Positions 8,074 to 18,669 are shown, numbered from the stretch's first letter. The stretch: 64,000 bases of DNA from Cyanobacteria bacterium M_surface_10_m1_298 (GCA_016882485.1 VGPT01000003.1:1-64000), one strand, 5' to 3'. Translations and numbers: made by a program. The notes: generated by a model from the sequence alone, not told the origin.

Positions 8074-9662
8074 CGGTGTCGACTCTCCAGATCCTGCAGC
8101 AACAGTCGACCCGATCCATCAAAACGTGGTGGCTTGAGATGAGCCTGGGCCCAGGCTCGTGGTGTCACCTGCCAGATGGGGATGTAAGCCGCCCCTTCGG
8201 CCGCCAGCTGTTGCACCCGGCGCAGGCTGTCCCGGCGTGCTGCCCCGCTGCTCGCCTCACTCTCGCGCAGCAGAGCCTGCACGCCTGGCCCATCCCAGAA
8301 GCTGCCGAAGGCCACGCTGCTTCCCTCGAGGCAGTGGTCTCCGCTGCTGCGGCTGCAGGAGAGCATTGGAGAGAGGTAGACGTCGGGATCCGGATAGTCC
8401 CCCACCCAGTCAAGAACGATCATCGGGTAGACGCCCTGCTCGAGTTGGCGATAGGCGGTCGTCGACTCAACGCCAGTCACCTCTAGTTCAACGCAGTCAC
8501 CGAGATCTTTCTGCAGTTGGGCCTGCCATGTGAGGGCGAAGAGGCGATCCGAGGGCACATTGGATCGGAAGGTGAGGGGCAGTTTGAGGCGTTGTCCACT
8601 GCAGTAGCCCGCCTGCCGGTAGAGGGCCCGAGCGGCTTTGGGGTTGTAGCGAGGCCAGGCGGGTGGCTCGGCTCCCTCCAGCGGTGGGGGAACCAGGGAG
8701 CGCAGCGGTGGCCGCAGCCCGAAACTCACCCGTTGGCTGATCAAGGGCCTGTTCACGCTCAAGGCAACCGCCTGGCGCACGACCGCTTGATTAAACGGGG
8801 GCTGCTGACTCATCAACGTGAGGTAGCCGATTTCAGCGGCAGGTCCCTCACCCAGGGCCAGCTGGCCGCGTCGCGCCCGTGCGTTGAGGGCCTCCTGCTG
8901 ATCGCTTTCCAGGCCACTGGAGATCAACACATCCACCTCGCCGCTGAGCAAGGAGCCATAGAGAGCCGTGGAGTTGCTCAGCGTGATCAAATGAATGCCC
9001 TTGTTCTTGGGCTGAGGCCCCCAGTAGTTCTCAAACGGCAGCAGCTGCTGTTTCTGCGGGCTGAAGCTCGCCAGTCGGTAGGGGCCAGTCCCCACAAAGC
9101 GATTGGAGAGGGATCGCTTCGCAAAGTTTCGATAGGCGCTCGGTGACACCGGGGCCAGGTTGATCGAGCTGAGCAGAGAGGCCAGGGCGCGATAGGGGCG
9201 CTGAAGGCTCAGCTCCAGTTCGTAGGGGCCGCTAGCGCGAACGGCACGGATCCGGTCATCCAGCAGGTAGCTGAGCTTGCCGAGTTGGCGGAATCGCTCC
9301 AGGTTGAACACCATCGCCTCGGCGTCAAAGGGCGTTCCGTCGTGGAAGCGCACATCGCGGCGCAGGGGGATCCGGGCGGTCAGTCCATCGGCACTGAACT
9401 GGGGCAGCGCCGTCGCCAGACGCGGTTGCAATTGACCGCGGTGATCGGCGGCATACAGGGGGTCGCCGACGGCACTGAGAAGCTGGGTGCCGGCAAAACT
9501 GAACACGTCGACCGGGTCGACCGACTCCAGGGAGCTTTTGTTCGCCACCACCAGTTGCCCCTGCGGGTGGGGCGGCTGACAACCCATCAGCAGCTGCAGC
9601 GCTGGCAGCAGGGCGAGAAGACGGGATGCAGCGGTGAAGCGAGAAATGGATGCTGCAGCCAA
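8070..9662 (-). CDS. ABC transporter substrate-binding protein, family 5 (DppA-like)
   Basis: 530 aa lipoprotein-like N-terminus; SBP_bac_5 hallmarks (DVRFHDGTPFDAEAMVFNLER, NQAVVRQAVALSVNRPLI). Confidence 0.88.
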   Translation of the reverse strand: MAAASISRFTAASRLLALLPALQLLMGCQPPHPQGQLVVANKSSLESVDPVDVFSFAGTQLLSAVGDPLYAADHRGQLQPRLATALPQFSADGLTARIPLRRDVRFHDGTPFDAEAMVFNLERFRQLGKLSYLLDDRIRAVRASGPYELELSLQRPYRALASLLSSINLAPVSPSAYRNFAKRSLSNRFVGTGPYRLASFSPQKQQLLPFENYWGPQPKNKGIHLITLSNSTALYGSLLSGEVDVLISSGLESDQQEALNARARRGQLALGEGPAAEIGYLTLMSQQPPFNQAVVRQAVALSVNRPLISQRVSFGLRPPLRSLVPPPLEGAEPPAWPRYNPKAARALYRQAGYCSGQRLKLPLTFRSNVPSDRLFALTWQAQLQKDLGDCVELEVTGVESTTAYRQLEQGVYPMIVLDWVGDYPDPDVYLSPMLSCSRSSGDHCLEGSSVAFGSFWDGPGVQALLRESEASSGAARRDSLRRVQQLAAEGAAYIPIWQVTPRAWAQAHLKPPRFDGSGRLLLQDLESRHR

Positions 9663-9672
9663 GCTGCGCTAT

Positions 9673-9927
9673 TCAAGCGTTCTTGATCCGTTCGAGCAGT
9701 GCTTCTTGGTCGTTGCTCTCGACCTGTTGCAGTGAAATTTCAAACACTGGGGAGCCATGGCGCTCGAGGGGCCAGCGCCGCACCCAGCAGCGGTCACGGG
9801 AGTCGTCGATCCCGATTACCTGATAAATCGTTTCGTCGCTGTCGAGGGTGACGCAGTCGCCTTGGTGAAGGGTGTGGGGTGGGCTTGCTCGAAATGAGCT
9901 CGAGCTACTCAGAGGAGTCATGGCCAT
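9673..9927 (-). CDS. Conserved hypothetical protein
   Basis: MAMTPLSS...TLHQGDCVTLDSDETIYQVIGIDDSRDRCWVRRWPLERHGSPVFEISLQQVES; compact beta-rich small protein. Confidence 0.55.
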   Translation of the reverse strand: MAMTPLSSSSSFRASPPHTLHQGDCVTLDSDETIYQVIGIDDSRDRCWVRRWPLERHGSPVFEISLQQVESNDQEALLERIKNA

Positions 9928-10066
9928 GAATGCATGTGCCGTCGGGCTGAGCGTTCCGCATCGACGCCGGCGCATATGTCCGCAGCGATACAAATCAAGG
10001 CTTGGGTCAGCGGAGCCGGACGTGGTCGTTCCCTCAGCCTGGCCCAGGCTGTTGCCTGCCTGCCAG

Positions 10067-11377
10067 TCAGAGGGTGGGAAGGCAGGCGGAGACAGCGTTC
10101 ACATCCGGCAGAGCTTTGATCGCCGCAAGGGCCTGACGGAAGTTGCGTTCCTGCACCTCATGGGTGATTACCACGATCTCCGCGTCAGCCGGATCAGCGC
10201 TGGTCTCGAACTGCACGATGGAGCGGATCGAGACCCCCTGATCGCCAAAGCAGGTGCCGATTCGTCCGATCACCCCGGCCTGGTCACCGGTTTGTAGGCG
10301 CACATAGTTGCGTTGCAGGGTCTCCCCGGGATCCACCAGCTGACAGGAGCGCCAGCGGTTCGCGGCCAGCAGCGGATCGAGTTGTCCGCTCGCCCCCGTG
10401 GCCGCGCGGATCCCGGCGATATTGAGGATGTCGGCGACCACCGCGGAGGCGGTGGGGCCCGCCCCTGCTCCAGGCCCGTAGAACATCACGCGGCCCACTG
10501 GGTCGCCCTCCACAAGGATGGCGTTGTTCACGCCATGCACGCCGGCCAGGGGGTGCTCCTTGGGCAGCAGGGTGGGGCTGACGCGAACATCAAGCTGCAC
10601 GCAACCCTGTGCATCAAGCCCTTGGTATTGGGCCTTGGCCACCAGTTTCACCACGTAGCCGAGTTGGGCTGCGTAGTTCACATCGCGGGCGTCGAGGTTG
10701 TTGATGCCCTGCGTGGGGATCGCCGTGCGCTCAATCGATCCACCGAAGGCCAGCCCCGTGAGAATCGCGATCTTGTCGGCGGCATCGCCCCCTTCCACGT
10801 CTGCCGCGGGATCGGCTTCGGCGTAGCCCAGGCGCTGGGCATCGGCCAGCACGTCGTCGTAGGCGGCGCCCTCATCCGCCATGCGGCTGAGGATGTAATT
10901 GGTCGTGCCGTTGATGATGCCGCTCACCCGCTGGATGCGGTTGCCACCCAACGACTGCTTCAGCGGTTCGATGATCGGGATGCCACCGCCGACGGCGGCC
11001 TCGATCAGCACATAGACCCCGCTCTGGGCCGCGGCCTCAGCGATTTCCTCGCCGTAGCGCGCAATCACCGCCTTGTTGGCGGTGACCACAGGCTTGCCGG
11101 CGGCGATGGCCGCGAGGATCAGGCTGCGGGCGGGCTCCAGGCCTCCCATGACCTCAACCACGATGTCGACGGCTGGATCGTTCACCACCGCCAGGGGATC
11201 CGTGCAGAGGATGTCAGCGGGCAGATCCACGGGCCGTGCCCGGTTCAGGTCGCGCACGGCCACGCGCGTGAGGGCCAGATCGGCTACCAGGGGATGCCGT
11301 CCCTGGGGGGTCTGCAGGATCTCGGCAACGCCTGCTCCCACTGTGCCAAGCCCGAGCAAGCCGATGCCGATGGTCAT
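10067..11377 (-). CDS. hom: Homoserine dehydrogenase
   Basis: IGLLGLGTVGAGVAEIL; GIINGTTNYILSRM; C-terminal ACT domain. Confidence 0.97.
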   Translation of the reverse strand: MTIGIGLLGLGTVGAGVAEILQTPQGRHPLVADLALTRVAVRDLNRARPVDLPADILCTDPLAVVNDPAVDIVVEVMGGLEPARSLILAAIAAGKPVVTANKAVIARYGEEIAEAAAQSGVYVLIEAAVGGGIPIIEPLKQSLGGNRIQRVSGIINGTTNYILSRMADEGAAYDDVLADAQRLGYAEADPAADVEGGDAADKIAILTGLAFGGSIERTAIPTQGINNLDARDVNYAAQLGYVVKLVAKAQYQGLDAQGCVQLDVRVSPTLLPKEHPLAGVHGVNNAILVEGDPVGRVMFYGPGAGAGPTASAVVADILNIAGIRAATGASGQLDPLLAANRWRSCQLVDPGETLQRNYVRLQTGDQAGVIGRIGTCFGDQGVSIRSIVQFETSADPADAEIVVITHEVQERNFRQALAAIKALPDVNAVSACLPTL

Positions 11378-11419
11378 GCCGCCACTGCGCGAAAGGCTGA
11401 TCCTAGAAATCGACCCGGA

Positions 11420-11839
11420 TTAACCCGCCGCCAGGGCCTGAGCCTGGGCTTGCATCATTTTCAGGATGTTGAGAAAGCCATTGGCCCGTGAGGGGGTCAG
11501 GCTGGCCTGCAGGCCTGTTTCGCTGAGGAAGCCTGGATCGATGCTGGCGGCGGTGGCGGGCTCCAGCCCCTCCAGGCCCTCGATCAGCAGGGCCAACAGC
11601 CCCTTGGTGATGGCGGCATCGGAGTCGCCCTGCCAGTGCAGTTTCCCATCCACGAGCTGTCCCACCACATACACCTGGGAGACACAGCCCTTCACCTTGA
11701 AGGCGTCGTTGCGATAGTCATCTGGCAGAGGCTCGAGCTTTTTTGCCAGCCAGAGCACGTATTCGTAGCGGCGTTTGGGATCCGCGGTGCCCTTGAGGCG
11801 TTCAACGATTTGATCGAGCTTCTCGCTGCCGGTGGCCAT
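11420..11839 (-). CDS. sufE: SufE family Fe-S cluster protein
   Basis: KRRYEYVLWLAKKLEPLPDDYRNDAFKVKGCVSQVYVVGQLVDGKLHWQGDSDAAITKGLLALLIEGLEG. Confidence 0.92.
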   Translation of the reverse strand: MATGSEKLDQIVERLKGTADPKRRYEYVLWLAKKLEPLPDDYRNDAFKVKGCVSQVYVVGQLVDGKLHWQGDSDAAITKGLLALLIEGLEGLEPATAASIDPGFLSETGLQASLTPSRANGFLNILKMMQAQAQALAAG

Positions 11840-12321
11840 CAACGGGGGCGACGGATGCGCTGGAGTCCCAGCAGCATGGCAGTTGCCCCGACCGCACTGA
11901 GCCAGGCCCATGGATGGCTTGGGCGGCGATGTTCGCTGATCTGATCCAACTGGGCCTGGCCGCTCTTCACGGGCATCTCCAGGTAGTCGCGGTGGCCCGG
12001 CCCCCCATCCACCTGCAGCTCCCACTCCCCCGTGGCCTGCTTCGGCAGAGCGAAGCTCAGCTGCCCTTTGGCATCGGTGCGGCCCAACTCCTGAGCCTTG
12101 CCATCAGGAGACACGAGGCGCACGATGGCGTCCGAGGTGGGTTCCCCGTTCGAGAACTGGCTTTGCAGCATCAGTTGGGAGCTCAGGGCCTCCAGCCGGG
12201 TAATGCTGCTTTCGATGCCATGGGCGCTGGCAGGGCTGCCACTGAGGGCCATCAGGGCCGAGGCCAGAAGGCCTGCAGACGTCCAGCTTCTCCAAGGCCG
12301 TTGGCGACTGCCCTGTTGCAT
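11839..12321 (-). CDS. Secreted/membrane protein with Ig-like (NikL/CbiL-accessory-like) region
   Basis: Signal peptide (ASAHGIESS), beta-sandwich-like repeat, C-terminal TM; ATGA overlap with sufE. Confidence 0.45.
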   Translation of the reverse strand: MQQGSRQRPWRSWTSAGLLASALMALSGSPASAHGIESSITRLEALSSQLMLQSQFSNGEPTSDAIVRLVSPDGKAQELGRTDAKGQLSFALPKQATGEWELQVDGGPGHRDYLEMPVKSGQAQLDQISEHRRPSHPWAWLSAVGATAMLLGLQRIRRPR

Positions 12322-12379
12322 GGCGGTGGTGCTGAGCTCAGCAGTTAGTGAAGCGCGGCTGTTGCCTCTGTCCAGCGGA

Positions 12380-12622
12380 TCAGGCTGACCAGCGGCTGGA
12401 GGCTTTGGTCTTGCCGGCTTGCACCATGTGCACCATCGAGCTGACCATCATCGACAGGGCACTGCTGGAGTCATCCCGGCCCTGCAGCTCGGAGGCCAGC
12501 ACCTGTTCTGCGGCCGTGCCCCGGCTGAGGGACAAGCTGGGGCCGCGGCGGGTCAGTTCAGCGTCGTGCTGATGGCCGGCGTTGATCGCTGAGAGGAACG
12601 CGTCGTTGACCTCGAGATCCAC
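12380..12622 (-). CDS. Conserved hypothetical protein (80 aa)
   Basis: GTG start chosen; VDLEVNDAFLSAINAGHQHDAELTRRGPSLSLSRGTAAEQVLASELQGRDD... Confidence 0.45.
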   Translation of the reverse strand: MDLEVNDAFLSAINAGHQHDAELTRRGPSLSLSRGTAAEQVLASELQGRDDSSSALSMMVSSMVHMVQAGKTKASSRWSA

Positions 12623-12703
12623 CGTGCCCTGATGTAGTGCCCCAATCCTGCCAAATGCCAACGAACTCTGCGCTCGATCCCACCAGCACTCAACAGCTTG
12701 CAA

Positions 12704-13273
12704 TCAAGATCGGATCCAGTGCAGACCGTGCTCATCGATCCAGCCGCTGAAGGGCACATCCCAGGGATCAGCCGGCAGCGCTTCCACCAGGCAGGCCGAG
12801 GGCAGCACCGCCAGGGCCGGCACGGCTCGCCAAGTGGGGTCGGCCCGCAGGCGGTCAAACCAGCCGCCGCCGTAGCCCAGGCGGATTCCTTGGTGGTCGA
12901 GGGCCAGAGCAGGCACCAGCAGCAGGCTCATCTGCTCGGCACTGAGCACCGTCTGGCCCTGCGGTGCGGGGATGCCGGTTTCATCTGGATCCAGAGGAGC
13001 CTGCGGGCTCCAAGGGCAGTACTCAAGGGCACCTCCCCGCACCCTCGGTAGAGCCAGGCGCGCATCCCAGAGTGTTTCTGAGGCGACAGGCCGCAGATCC
13101 GCTTCCCCCTGCAGGGGCCAGTAAAGACCGATGCGGCCGGGCGCAGCTGCGGCAGAGGGCAGTTGCTGCTGGGCGATCTGCAGCAGTGAGGCGCTCACGT
13201 CGGTCAGAGCGACGCGGCGCTGCTGTTGGAACCGAAGCCGAAGCTCTCGCTTTGTGGTGCCAGAGAAGGACAT
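12704..13273 (-). CDS. 5-formyltetrahydrofolate cyclo-ligase
   Basis: LALDHQGIRLGYGGGWFDRLRAD motif and overall length. Confidence 0.9.
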   Translation of the reverse strand: MSFSGTTKRELRLRFQQQRRVALTDVSASLLQIAQQQLPSAAAAPGRIGLYWPLQGEADLRPVASETLWDARLALPRVRGGALEYCPWSPQAPLDPDETGIPAPQGQTVLSAEQMSLLLVPALALDHQGIRLGYGGGWFDRLRADPTWRAVPALAVLPSACLVEALPADPWDVPFSGWIDEHGLHWIRS

Positions 13274-13287
13274 CGCGAGTGATCGCC

Positions 13288-13761
13288 TCAGCGCTGAAAC
13301 CAGCCCGTCAGGGCCACGGCGAGGGCATCGGCTGCGTCATCGGGGCGCGGCGGGCTGTCGAGCTGCAGTTCGCGCATGACGGCATCCAGCACGTCGTCTT
13401 TGTCGGCATGGCCGTGACCAGCGAGGGCCAGCTTGATCTGCATCGGTGGAAATTCCACCACCGGGATCTTGAAGCGGGCGAGGGTCATCATCAACACACC
13501 CCGCGCCTGAACCACGGAGATCGTGGTGCTTGAGCGGTAGAAGAAAAATTTCTCCACCGCCGCCAGTTGGGGTTGCCAGGTGCGGATCAGCAGGCGTAGA
13601 TCCCGGGCAATCTCCACCATCCGCTCGCCGTCACTGCGGCCGGGATCGGTGCGGATGATGCCGCAGTCGAGCATGCGCTGAGCGCCCCCGGGCCCCTCCT
13701 CCACATCGATCACGCCGTAGCCCACGCGGGCCAGGCCTGGATCGATGCCGAGGATGCGCAT
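13288..13761 (-). CDS. ruvC: Crossover junction endodeoxyribonuclease RuvC
   Basis: [33 protein letters not shown]...[11 protein letters not shown]. Confidence 0.97.
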   Translation of the reverse strand: MRILGIDPGLARVGYGVIDVEEGPGGAQRMLDCGIIRTDPGRSDGERMVEIARDLRLLIRTWQPQLAAVEKFFFYRSSTTISVVQARGVLMMTLARFKIPVVEFPPMQIKLALAGHGHADKDDVLDAVMRELQLDSPPRPDDAADALAVALTGWFQR

Positions 13762-14849
13762 CAGGCAGCCAGGGCCAGTTCGAAGGCGCCGCGGTCGCTG
13801 GTTTCGGGGCGTTCGAACACTTTGCAGAACACCTTCACTACGCGGTCGCCGGAGTCGATCTGCTCGAGGGGGTCCTTGCGCAGGCGGTGGCGCAGGCAGC
13901 AGGCGGCCACGCGGGCCACGTCGTCTTCGGTGACTTCGGTGCGGCCCTCGAAGGCAGCCAGGGCGCGGGCGGCGCGGTTGGTCACGATGTCGCCCCGTAG
14001 GCCATCCACATCCAGCTCACCGCAGATGGCGGAGATGCGGATGCGCAGGTCGTCGTCAATCTGGACTTGTGGAAGGCGGTTTTGGGCCTCCACCACCCGG
14101 GCTTGCAGCCCGTCTTGGGTGGTTTGCACCGCGTTGTTGAAGCCGTCGGGATCGTTGTCGAAGGCGGTGCGCTGATCCACCACCTGCACGCGTAGCTCAG
14201 GATCACGCACGGTGCGCACCTCCACGCTCATGCCAAAGCGATCGAGCAGCTGGGGGCGCAGCTCACCCTCTTCCGGGTTGCCGGAGCCAATCAGCACGAA
14301 ACGGGCGGGGTGGCGCACGCTCACGCCTTCACGCTCCACCGTGTTCCAACCGGAGGCGGCCGAATCGAGCAGCACGTCCACCAGGTGGTCGTCGAGCAGG
14401 TTCACCTCATCCACATAGAGCAGGCCGCGGTTGGCCTTGGCCAGCAAGCCCGGCTCAAACGCGCGCACGCCCTCGCTCAGGGCCTTCTCGATGTCGATGG
14501 TGCCGCAGAGGCGATCTTCGGTGGCGCCCAGGGGCAGGTCCACCATCGGCACCTGGCGCTTTTCGGTGGGCAGTTGCTCGCCGTGCTCGGCCCGTTGACG
14601 CACCTCAGCGCTCTGCAGGTCGGGATCGGTGGCGGAGCTGTTGTAGGGATCTCCCGCCACCACATCGATCTCGGGCAGCAGATCGGCCAGGGCGCGGATC
14701 GTAGTGCTCTTGCCGGTGCCCCGGTCCCCCATGATCATCACCCCGCCAATGCGGGGGTCGATCACGTTCAGCAGCAGGGCGAGTTTCATCTCCTCCTGGC
14801 CCACGATGGCGGTGAAGGGAAAGACCCTGCGCTTGCGGGCTTGCGTCAC
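13761..14849 (-). CDS. chlI: Magnesium chelatase ATPase subunit I
   Basis: [50 protein letters not shown]. Confidence 0.97.
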   Translation of the reverse strand: MTQARKRRVFPFTAIVGQEEMKLALLLNVIDPRIGGVMIMGDRGTGKSTTIRALADLLPEIDVVAGDPYNSSATDPDLQSAEVRQRAEHGEQLPTEKRQVPMVDLPLGATEDRLCGTIDIEKALSEGVRAFEPGLLAKANRGLLYVDEVNLLDDHLVDVLLDSAASGWNTVEREGVSVRHPARFVLIGSGNPEEGELRPQLLDRFGMSVEVRTVRDPELRVQVVDQRTAFDNDPDGFNNAVQTTQDGLQARVVEAQNRLPQVQIDDDLRIRISAICGELDVDGLRGDIVTNRAARALAAFEGRTEVTEDDVARVAACCLRHRLRKDPLEQIDSGDRVVKVFCKVFERPETSDRGAFELALAA

Positions 14850-16231
14850 GGCTGGAGGCTGGCTGGCGGTGCTGGCGATTGTTTCACAGGCGCCTCGGGA
14901 GCCTGCGGTAGCAGGCTCAGCACCTGGGGAGGGGTCGCGTCGGCCGGGTAGATCAACCGCACCCGCAGCTGCCGCTGGCCCCCTGGAGCCAGGCTGATGC
15001 TGCCGAGGTTGGGCCCCTGCTGACCGGAGCGCTGCACCAGGTGAAAGCTCTGGCGGCCAGGGCTGCCATCGAGGCCGCTCAGCTCCACCGTTCCGCGGAA
15101 CATCACCGCCGCACCCGGTTTGGTGTTGAAGCGCAATCCGCCGATAGGCAGATCGGTTTTCAAGGGGGTTTCCAGGGCCACGTTTAGGGCCACCGGCTGC
15201 TTGGAGCGGTTGCAGAGGGGGATGGAGATGTCATAGGCAACGCCGTAGTTGCCATGGGCGGCCCAGGCGGTGCCTGGGTAGTAGGCCTTGAGCTCGGCGG
15301 TTTGCACCTGGCCGGTGCCCAGACGACCGCGTTCGAGCGCAGCGATCGGCCAGGAGATGGGCGCGCGGCTGGTGGAGAGGCAGCCGCTCTTGGGGTCGGT
15401 GATGGTGCTGCTCCAGGTGCTGCCGAGTTGCACACCACTGACCCGGGAATACACCATCCGACCGCTGGCGCCCCTGGGGGTGGGTTCGTGTTCCTTCGGG
15501 CTGAGGACCCCCGACCGCAGCATGGCTTGCAGCGCTGCGGCGTTGGGCGGCTGATCGTTCTCCCCAAAGGCGGCGAGCGTGGCCAGGCTCACGGGGCCAT
15601 CACTCTGAAGGCGCAACTGCAGGTTGCGTCCATTGAGCAGGGGATCGAGACCGCGAACCGGCAAGGGCAACAGCACCAGCGTTGAGGCCTCTCCGGGTTG
15701 GAGTGTCCAGCGGTTTGGAAGCACCGGGTTGCGTTGCCTGAGCAAGAGCTCTGTGGCCACGCGGCTGCCGGGGCCTGCATAGGTGGAACCGTCTTGCCGC
15801 ATCAGCTCCGGAAGCGGCAGGAATGGAGCCTGGGGTTGGATGGAATCCGTGGCCTGGGAGAGGGCGGTCGAGCCCGCCAGCAGGGTCAGCGTGACCGGTT
15901 GCGGGCCGCGCGGTTCCGCCAGAACGGCGAGCCAGAGCGTGGAATCGAGACTCTCGGGCTTGCCGGCATACACGTGGTGGCTGAACAGATCAAAGCGTCC
16001 GTTCAGGGCGACATCGAGATGGGCTGAACCGCTGGCGCTTGTCCCCTTGGGGAAAGTGGAAAGCAGGATCCCCGGGCCGCTGATCAATTCAGGGTTGTTG
16101 TCGTTGACCAGCAGCACCCCGTCGAGCTGGCCCGGGAGTGCTTCAACCGCCTGGGGGCGAAGAACGGGTTCGGGCTTTTTGGCGGGGGGGGCGGCCGCGG
16201 GAGTGGCCGCCAGCAACAGGGGCAGGATCAT
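14846..16231 (-). CDS. DUF3370 domain-containing secreted protein
   Basis: LRPQAVEALPGQLDGVLLVNDNNPELISGPGILLSTFP... typical of the cyanobacterial DUF3370 family. Confidence 0.75.
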   Translation of the reverse strand: MILPLLLAATPAAAPPAKKPEPVLRPQAVEALPGQLDGVLLVNDNNPELISGPGILLSTFPKGTSASGSAHLDVALNGRFDLFSHHVYAGKPESLDSTLWLAVLAEPRGPQPVTLTLLAGSTALSQATDSIQPQAPFLPLPELMRQDGSTYAGPGSRVATELLLRQRNPVLPNRWTLQPGEASTLVLLPLPVRGLDPLLNGRNLQLRLQSDGPVSLATLAAFGENDQPPNAAALQAMLRSGVLSPKEHEPTPRGASGRMVYSRVSGVQLGSTWSSTITDPKSGCLSTSRAPISWPIAALERGRLGTGQVQTAELKAYYPGTAWAAHGNYGVAYDISIPLCNRSKQPVALNVALETPLKTDLPIGGLRFNTKPGAAVMFRGTVELSGLDGSPGRQSFHLVQRSGQQGPNLGSISLAPGGQRQLRVRLIYPADATPPQVLSLLPQAPEAPVKQSPAPPASLQP

Positions 16232-17328
16232 GGCGCTGCAGGGGCAGGTTTGGCGGCAGCGGCAGGTTTGATCAGGGTCTTGGCGATTTCGCCGGCCATG
16301 GCCCGGATCAAGTTGGTGGAACGAGGGTCATTGAACGGGCCTTTGACCATGAACGCCGCCACGGCTCGCTTGCCGTCGGGCAGCTCAATCAGGCCGGCAT
16401 CGGCGTAGGCGATACCGATGTCTCCGGTTTTGTTGAGCACGGTCACCCCACGCGCTAGAAGCTCACTGTCGGGGTCAGCGGAATCACCCCCAAGGCCCAT
16501 CAGCAGACCCAGGGGCAGGAGGGTGTTGGTGCGGGACTTGCCCATCACCTCGCGGAAGAGGTCGCGGGCCCGCGGGCTCAATTTCTCTCCGGTGTCCACC
16601 AGGGCGATCGAGCGGGCCAGGTCATAGGAGCTGGTGGTGTTGGTGCCATCGAGATCCGGTAGCCAGTTGTTCACCACGGTGCTGGTGAGCCCCAGGGCCT
16701 GAAAACGGGCATTCAGAGCGGTTTTGCCCCCCAGTCGCTTGATCAGGAGATTGGTCGCACTGTTGTCGCTCACCCGGATCATTTCCATGGCGGCCTCCCA
16801 GAAGGGGAAACGGGTGCCGATCGGCTTGTTGGCCATCCAGCCGGCGCCGCCGCCCACCACCTCTTTGGTTAGGGGCAGGGGTTCGTTCCAGCGCAACTTG
16901 CCGGCATCGAGATCTTCAAGGCCCGCCAACAGGATCGGGGTTTTGATTGAGCTGGCCGCCGGTTGAGGGCGTTGTGCGGCCAGCTCGGCGTAGCGGCCGT
17001 CATCGAGCACCAGCAGATAGCCGCTCACCTGCAGATCCTTTTGGGTGGCGGCCAGTTGTGCCCATCTCTGGCTGAGGGCCTTCAGTTCCAGCTTCGGCTC
17101 AAACCGCCCCAGAGGGAGCCCCGCCGGCAGCGTGGGGGCCGGTCCGCTGAGCAGCGACTTCGGTTTGCTGGCTTCGGTGGCGGTCTCACTGAACTTGGGT
17201 GCCAGCAGTTTCAAGCTGGTGCCGGCGATCACCCCAAGACCCAGGCCCATCACCAGCAGGCGCAGCACCAGGCGCATTGGGGCTGCCAGGCCATTGCTGC
17301 TGGATCGTGGAGGGCGGCTGGCGCTCAC
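16228..17328 (-). CDS. Membrane-anchored serine hydrolase, class A beta-lactamase-like
   Basis: SxxK (ASSIKTP), SDN (VSDNSATN) and KTG (LNKTGDIG) motifs in order; N-terminal TM. Confidence 0.85.
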   Translation of the reverse strand: MSASRPPRSSSNGLAAPMRLVLRLLVMGLGLGVIAGTSLKLLAPKFSETATEASKPKSLLSGPAPTLPAGLPLGRFEPKLELKALSQRWAQLAATQKDLQVSGYLLVLDDGRYAELAAQRPQPAASSIKTPILLAGLEDLDAGKLRWNEPLPLTKEVVGGGAGWMANKPIGTRFPFWEAAMEMIRVSDNSATNLLIKRLGGKTALNARFQALGLTSTVVNNWLPDLDGTNTTSSYDLARSIALVDTGEKLSPRARDLFREVMGKSRTNTLLPLGLLMGLGGDSADPDSELLARGVTVLNKTGDIGIAYADAGLIELPDGKRAVAAFMVKGPFNDPRSTNLIRAMAGEIAKTLIKPAAAAKPAPAAP

Positions 17329-17355
17329 GGGCTGTTGGAAGGCTGGGCCCAGACG

Positions 17356-18081
17356 TTAAGGGCAGTGCCGCTGTGCTGCCCAGCGCAGTTGCCGCACCAT
17401 CCCCCGCAGCAGGGCCACTTCCTCGTCGCGCACCTGCCCCCTCTGCAACAGGGCCCGCAGTTTGGCCATCCGAGCCTCTGCGGTGTGGGGGTAGAGAAAG
17501 CCCACCTCCAGCAGCAGATCTTCCGCATCGCTGAGGGCTGCCTCCAGGTTGCCGCGCGCGCAGGGCTCGGCGCTGGCGTTGGTGGGCGCTGCCTCTGCGG
17601 ATGTTCTGCTCTGTTGCAGCTCATGCAGGCAGATCCCCACGGCATGGGAGAGGTTGAGGGAGGCATAGCTCTCGCTGGTGGAGAGCCGCAGCAGGCGTCC
17701 CGCCTGGAGGAGCTCCTGATTGCTCAGGCCGCGATCTTCTCGGCCAAACACCAGCGCGGCCTGGTGCTCGGGGGGGGTGGCGGCCAGCCAGCTCAGGCAG
17801 TCTTGAGCACTGCTCAGGGGTAGGGCTTCTTCTTCGGTGCGGCCACTGGTGGCTACCACCCGCCGGCAGTCCGCCAGGGCTGCGGGGAGGTCGGGGAACA
17901 GTTGGGCTTGCTCGAGCAGCGCTTCGGCGTGCACGGCCATGCGCCTGGCTTCCTCGCCCAGGTGGTCACAACGGGGGGCCACCAGGCGCAGGTTGGAAAG
18001 GCCGAAATTGGCGCACAGGCGCGCCACGCTTCCCACATTCAGCGGGCCTGCCGGCTCTACCAGAACAACCGCAAGGCTCAC
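17356..18081 (-). CDS. TrmH/SpoU-family RNA methyltransferase (TrmJ-like)
   Basis: VVLVEPAGPLNVGSVARLCANFGLSNLRLV; ALVFGREDRGLSNQEL; SESYASLNLSHAVGICLHEL. Confidence 0.88.
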   Translation of the reverse strand: MSLAVVLVEPAGPLNVGSVARLCANFGLSNLRLVAPRCDHLGEEARRMAVHAEALLEQAQLFPDLPAALADCRRVVATSGRTEEEALPLSSAQDCLSWLAATPPEHQAALVFGREDRGLSNQELLQAGRLLRLSTSESYASLNLSHAVGICLHELQQSRTSAEAAPTNASAEPCARGNLEAALSDAEDLLLEVGFLYPHTAEARMAKLRALLQRGQVRDEEVALLRGMVRQLRWAAQRHCP

Positions 18082-18536
18082 GTGAGGGTGTGGAGATAGG
18101 CGAGCAGATCGGCCATCGCCTGGGGTTCCGGTTGGAACCGGGGCATGGGGGGAGTGCGGCCGCTCACCACTTGCTGAATCAGCTGGCGCTCGGATTTGCG
18201 CGAATCGACGCGATGCAGATTCGGGCCCACCAGACCCTGGGCGGCAATGCCATGGCAGCCGGCGCAGTTGATCAGAAACAACTGCTCGCCCTGTTCCACC
18301 GAGCCCGAGAGCTGCAGGGTGCTGCGGGTGTAGGGATCGCTGCGGGCCGCCGGCAGGAAGACGGCCCCCACCACCACAGCCACACAGAGCAGGGCTGCCA
18401 GCACCAGAGCTGAGATCAGGCCGCGCTGCTGGCCGGCAGCCGTTGCCGGCGCTTCAACGGATGGAGGCTGGGCAGTCACAGTTGGTAGAGATCGATCACG
18501 GCGACCGCCAGGCACGTGGGAGAATTGTGCAACCAA
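18078..18536 (-). CDS. Membrane-anchored class I c-type cytochrome (CytM-like)
   Basis: N-terminal TM, heme motif CAGCHG, distal Met (TPPMPRFQ); sits beside petG. Confidence 0.85.
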   Translation of the reverse strand: MVAQFSHVPGGRRDRSLPTVTAQPPSVEAPATAAGQQRGLISALVLAALLCVAVVVGAVFLPAARSDPYTRSTLQLSGSVEQGEQLFLINCAGCHGIAAQGLVGPNLHRVDSRKSERQLIQQVVSGRTPPMPRFQPEPQAMADLLAYLHTLT

Positions 18537-18553
18537 AGCTGGCAGCTCTATCC

Positions 18554-18667
18554 ATGATCGAACCCCTGCTCTGCGGCATCGTGCTCGGTCTGATTCCCGT
18601 GACCCTGGCGGGTCTGTTCGTTGCCGCCTGGAACCAATACCGCCGTGGCAGCGCCCTGGGCGGCTGA
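18554..18667 (+). CDS. petG: Cytochrome b6-f complex subunit PetG
   Basis: [37 protein letters not shown], 37 aa, matches PetG across its length. Confidence 0.97.
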   Translation: MIEPLLCGIVLGLIPVTLAGLFVAAWNQYRRGSALGG

Positions 18668-18669
18668 GT

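Noticed and set aside
10313-11491. 392-aa plus-strand ORF opposite hom
   Set aside because: Low-complexity His/Gly/Ala-rich shadow ORF antisense to a confident homoserine dehydrogenase; typical of high-GC codon mirror frames.
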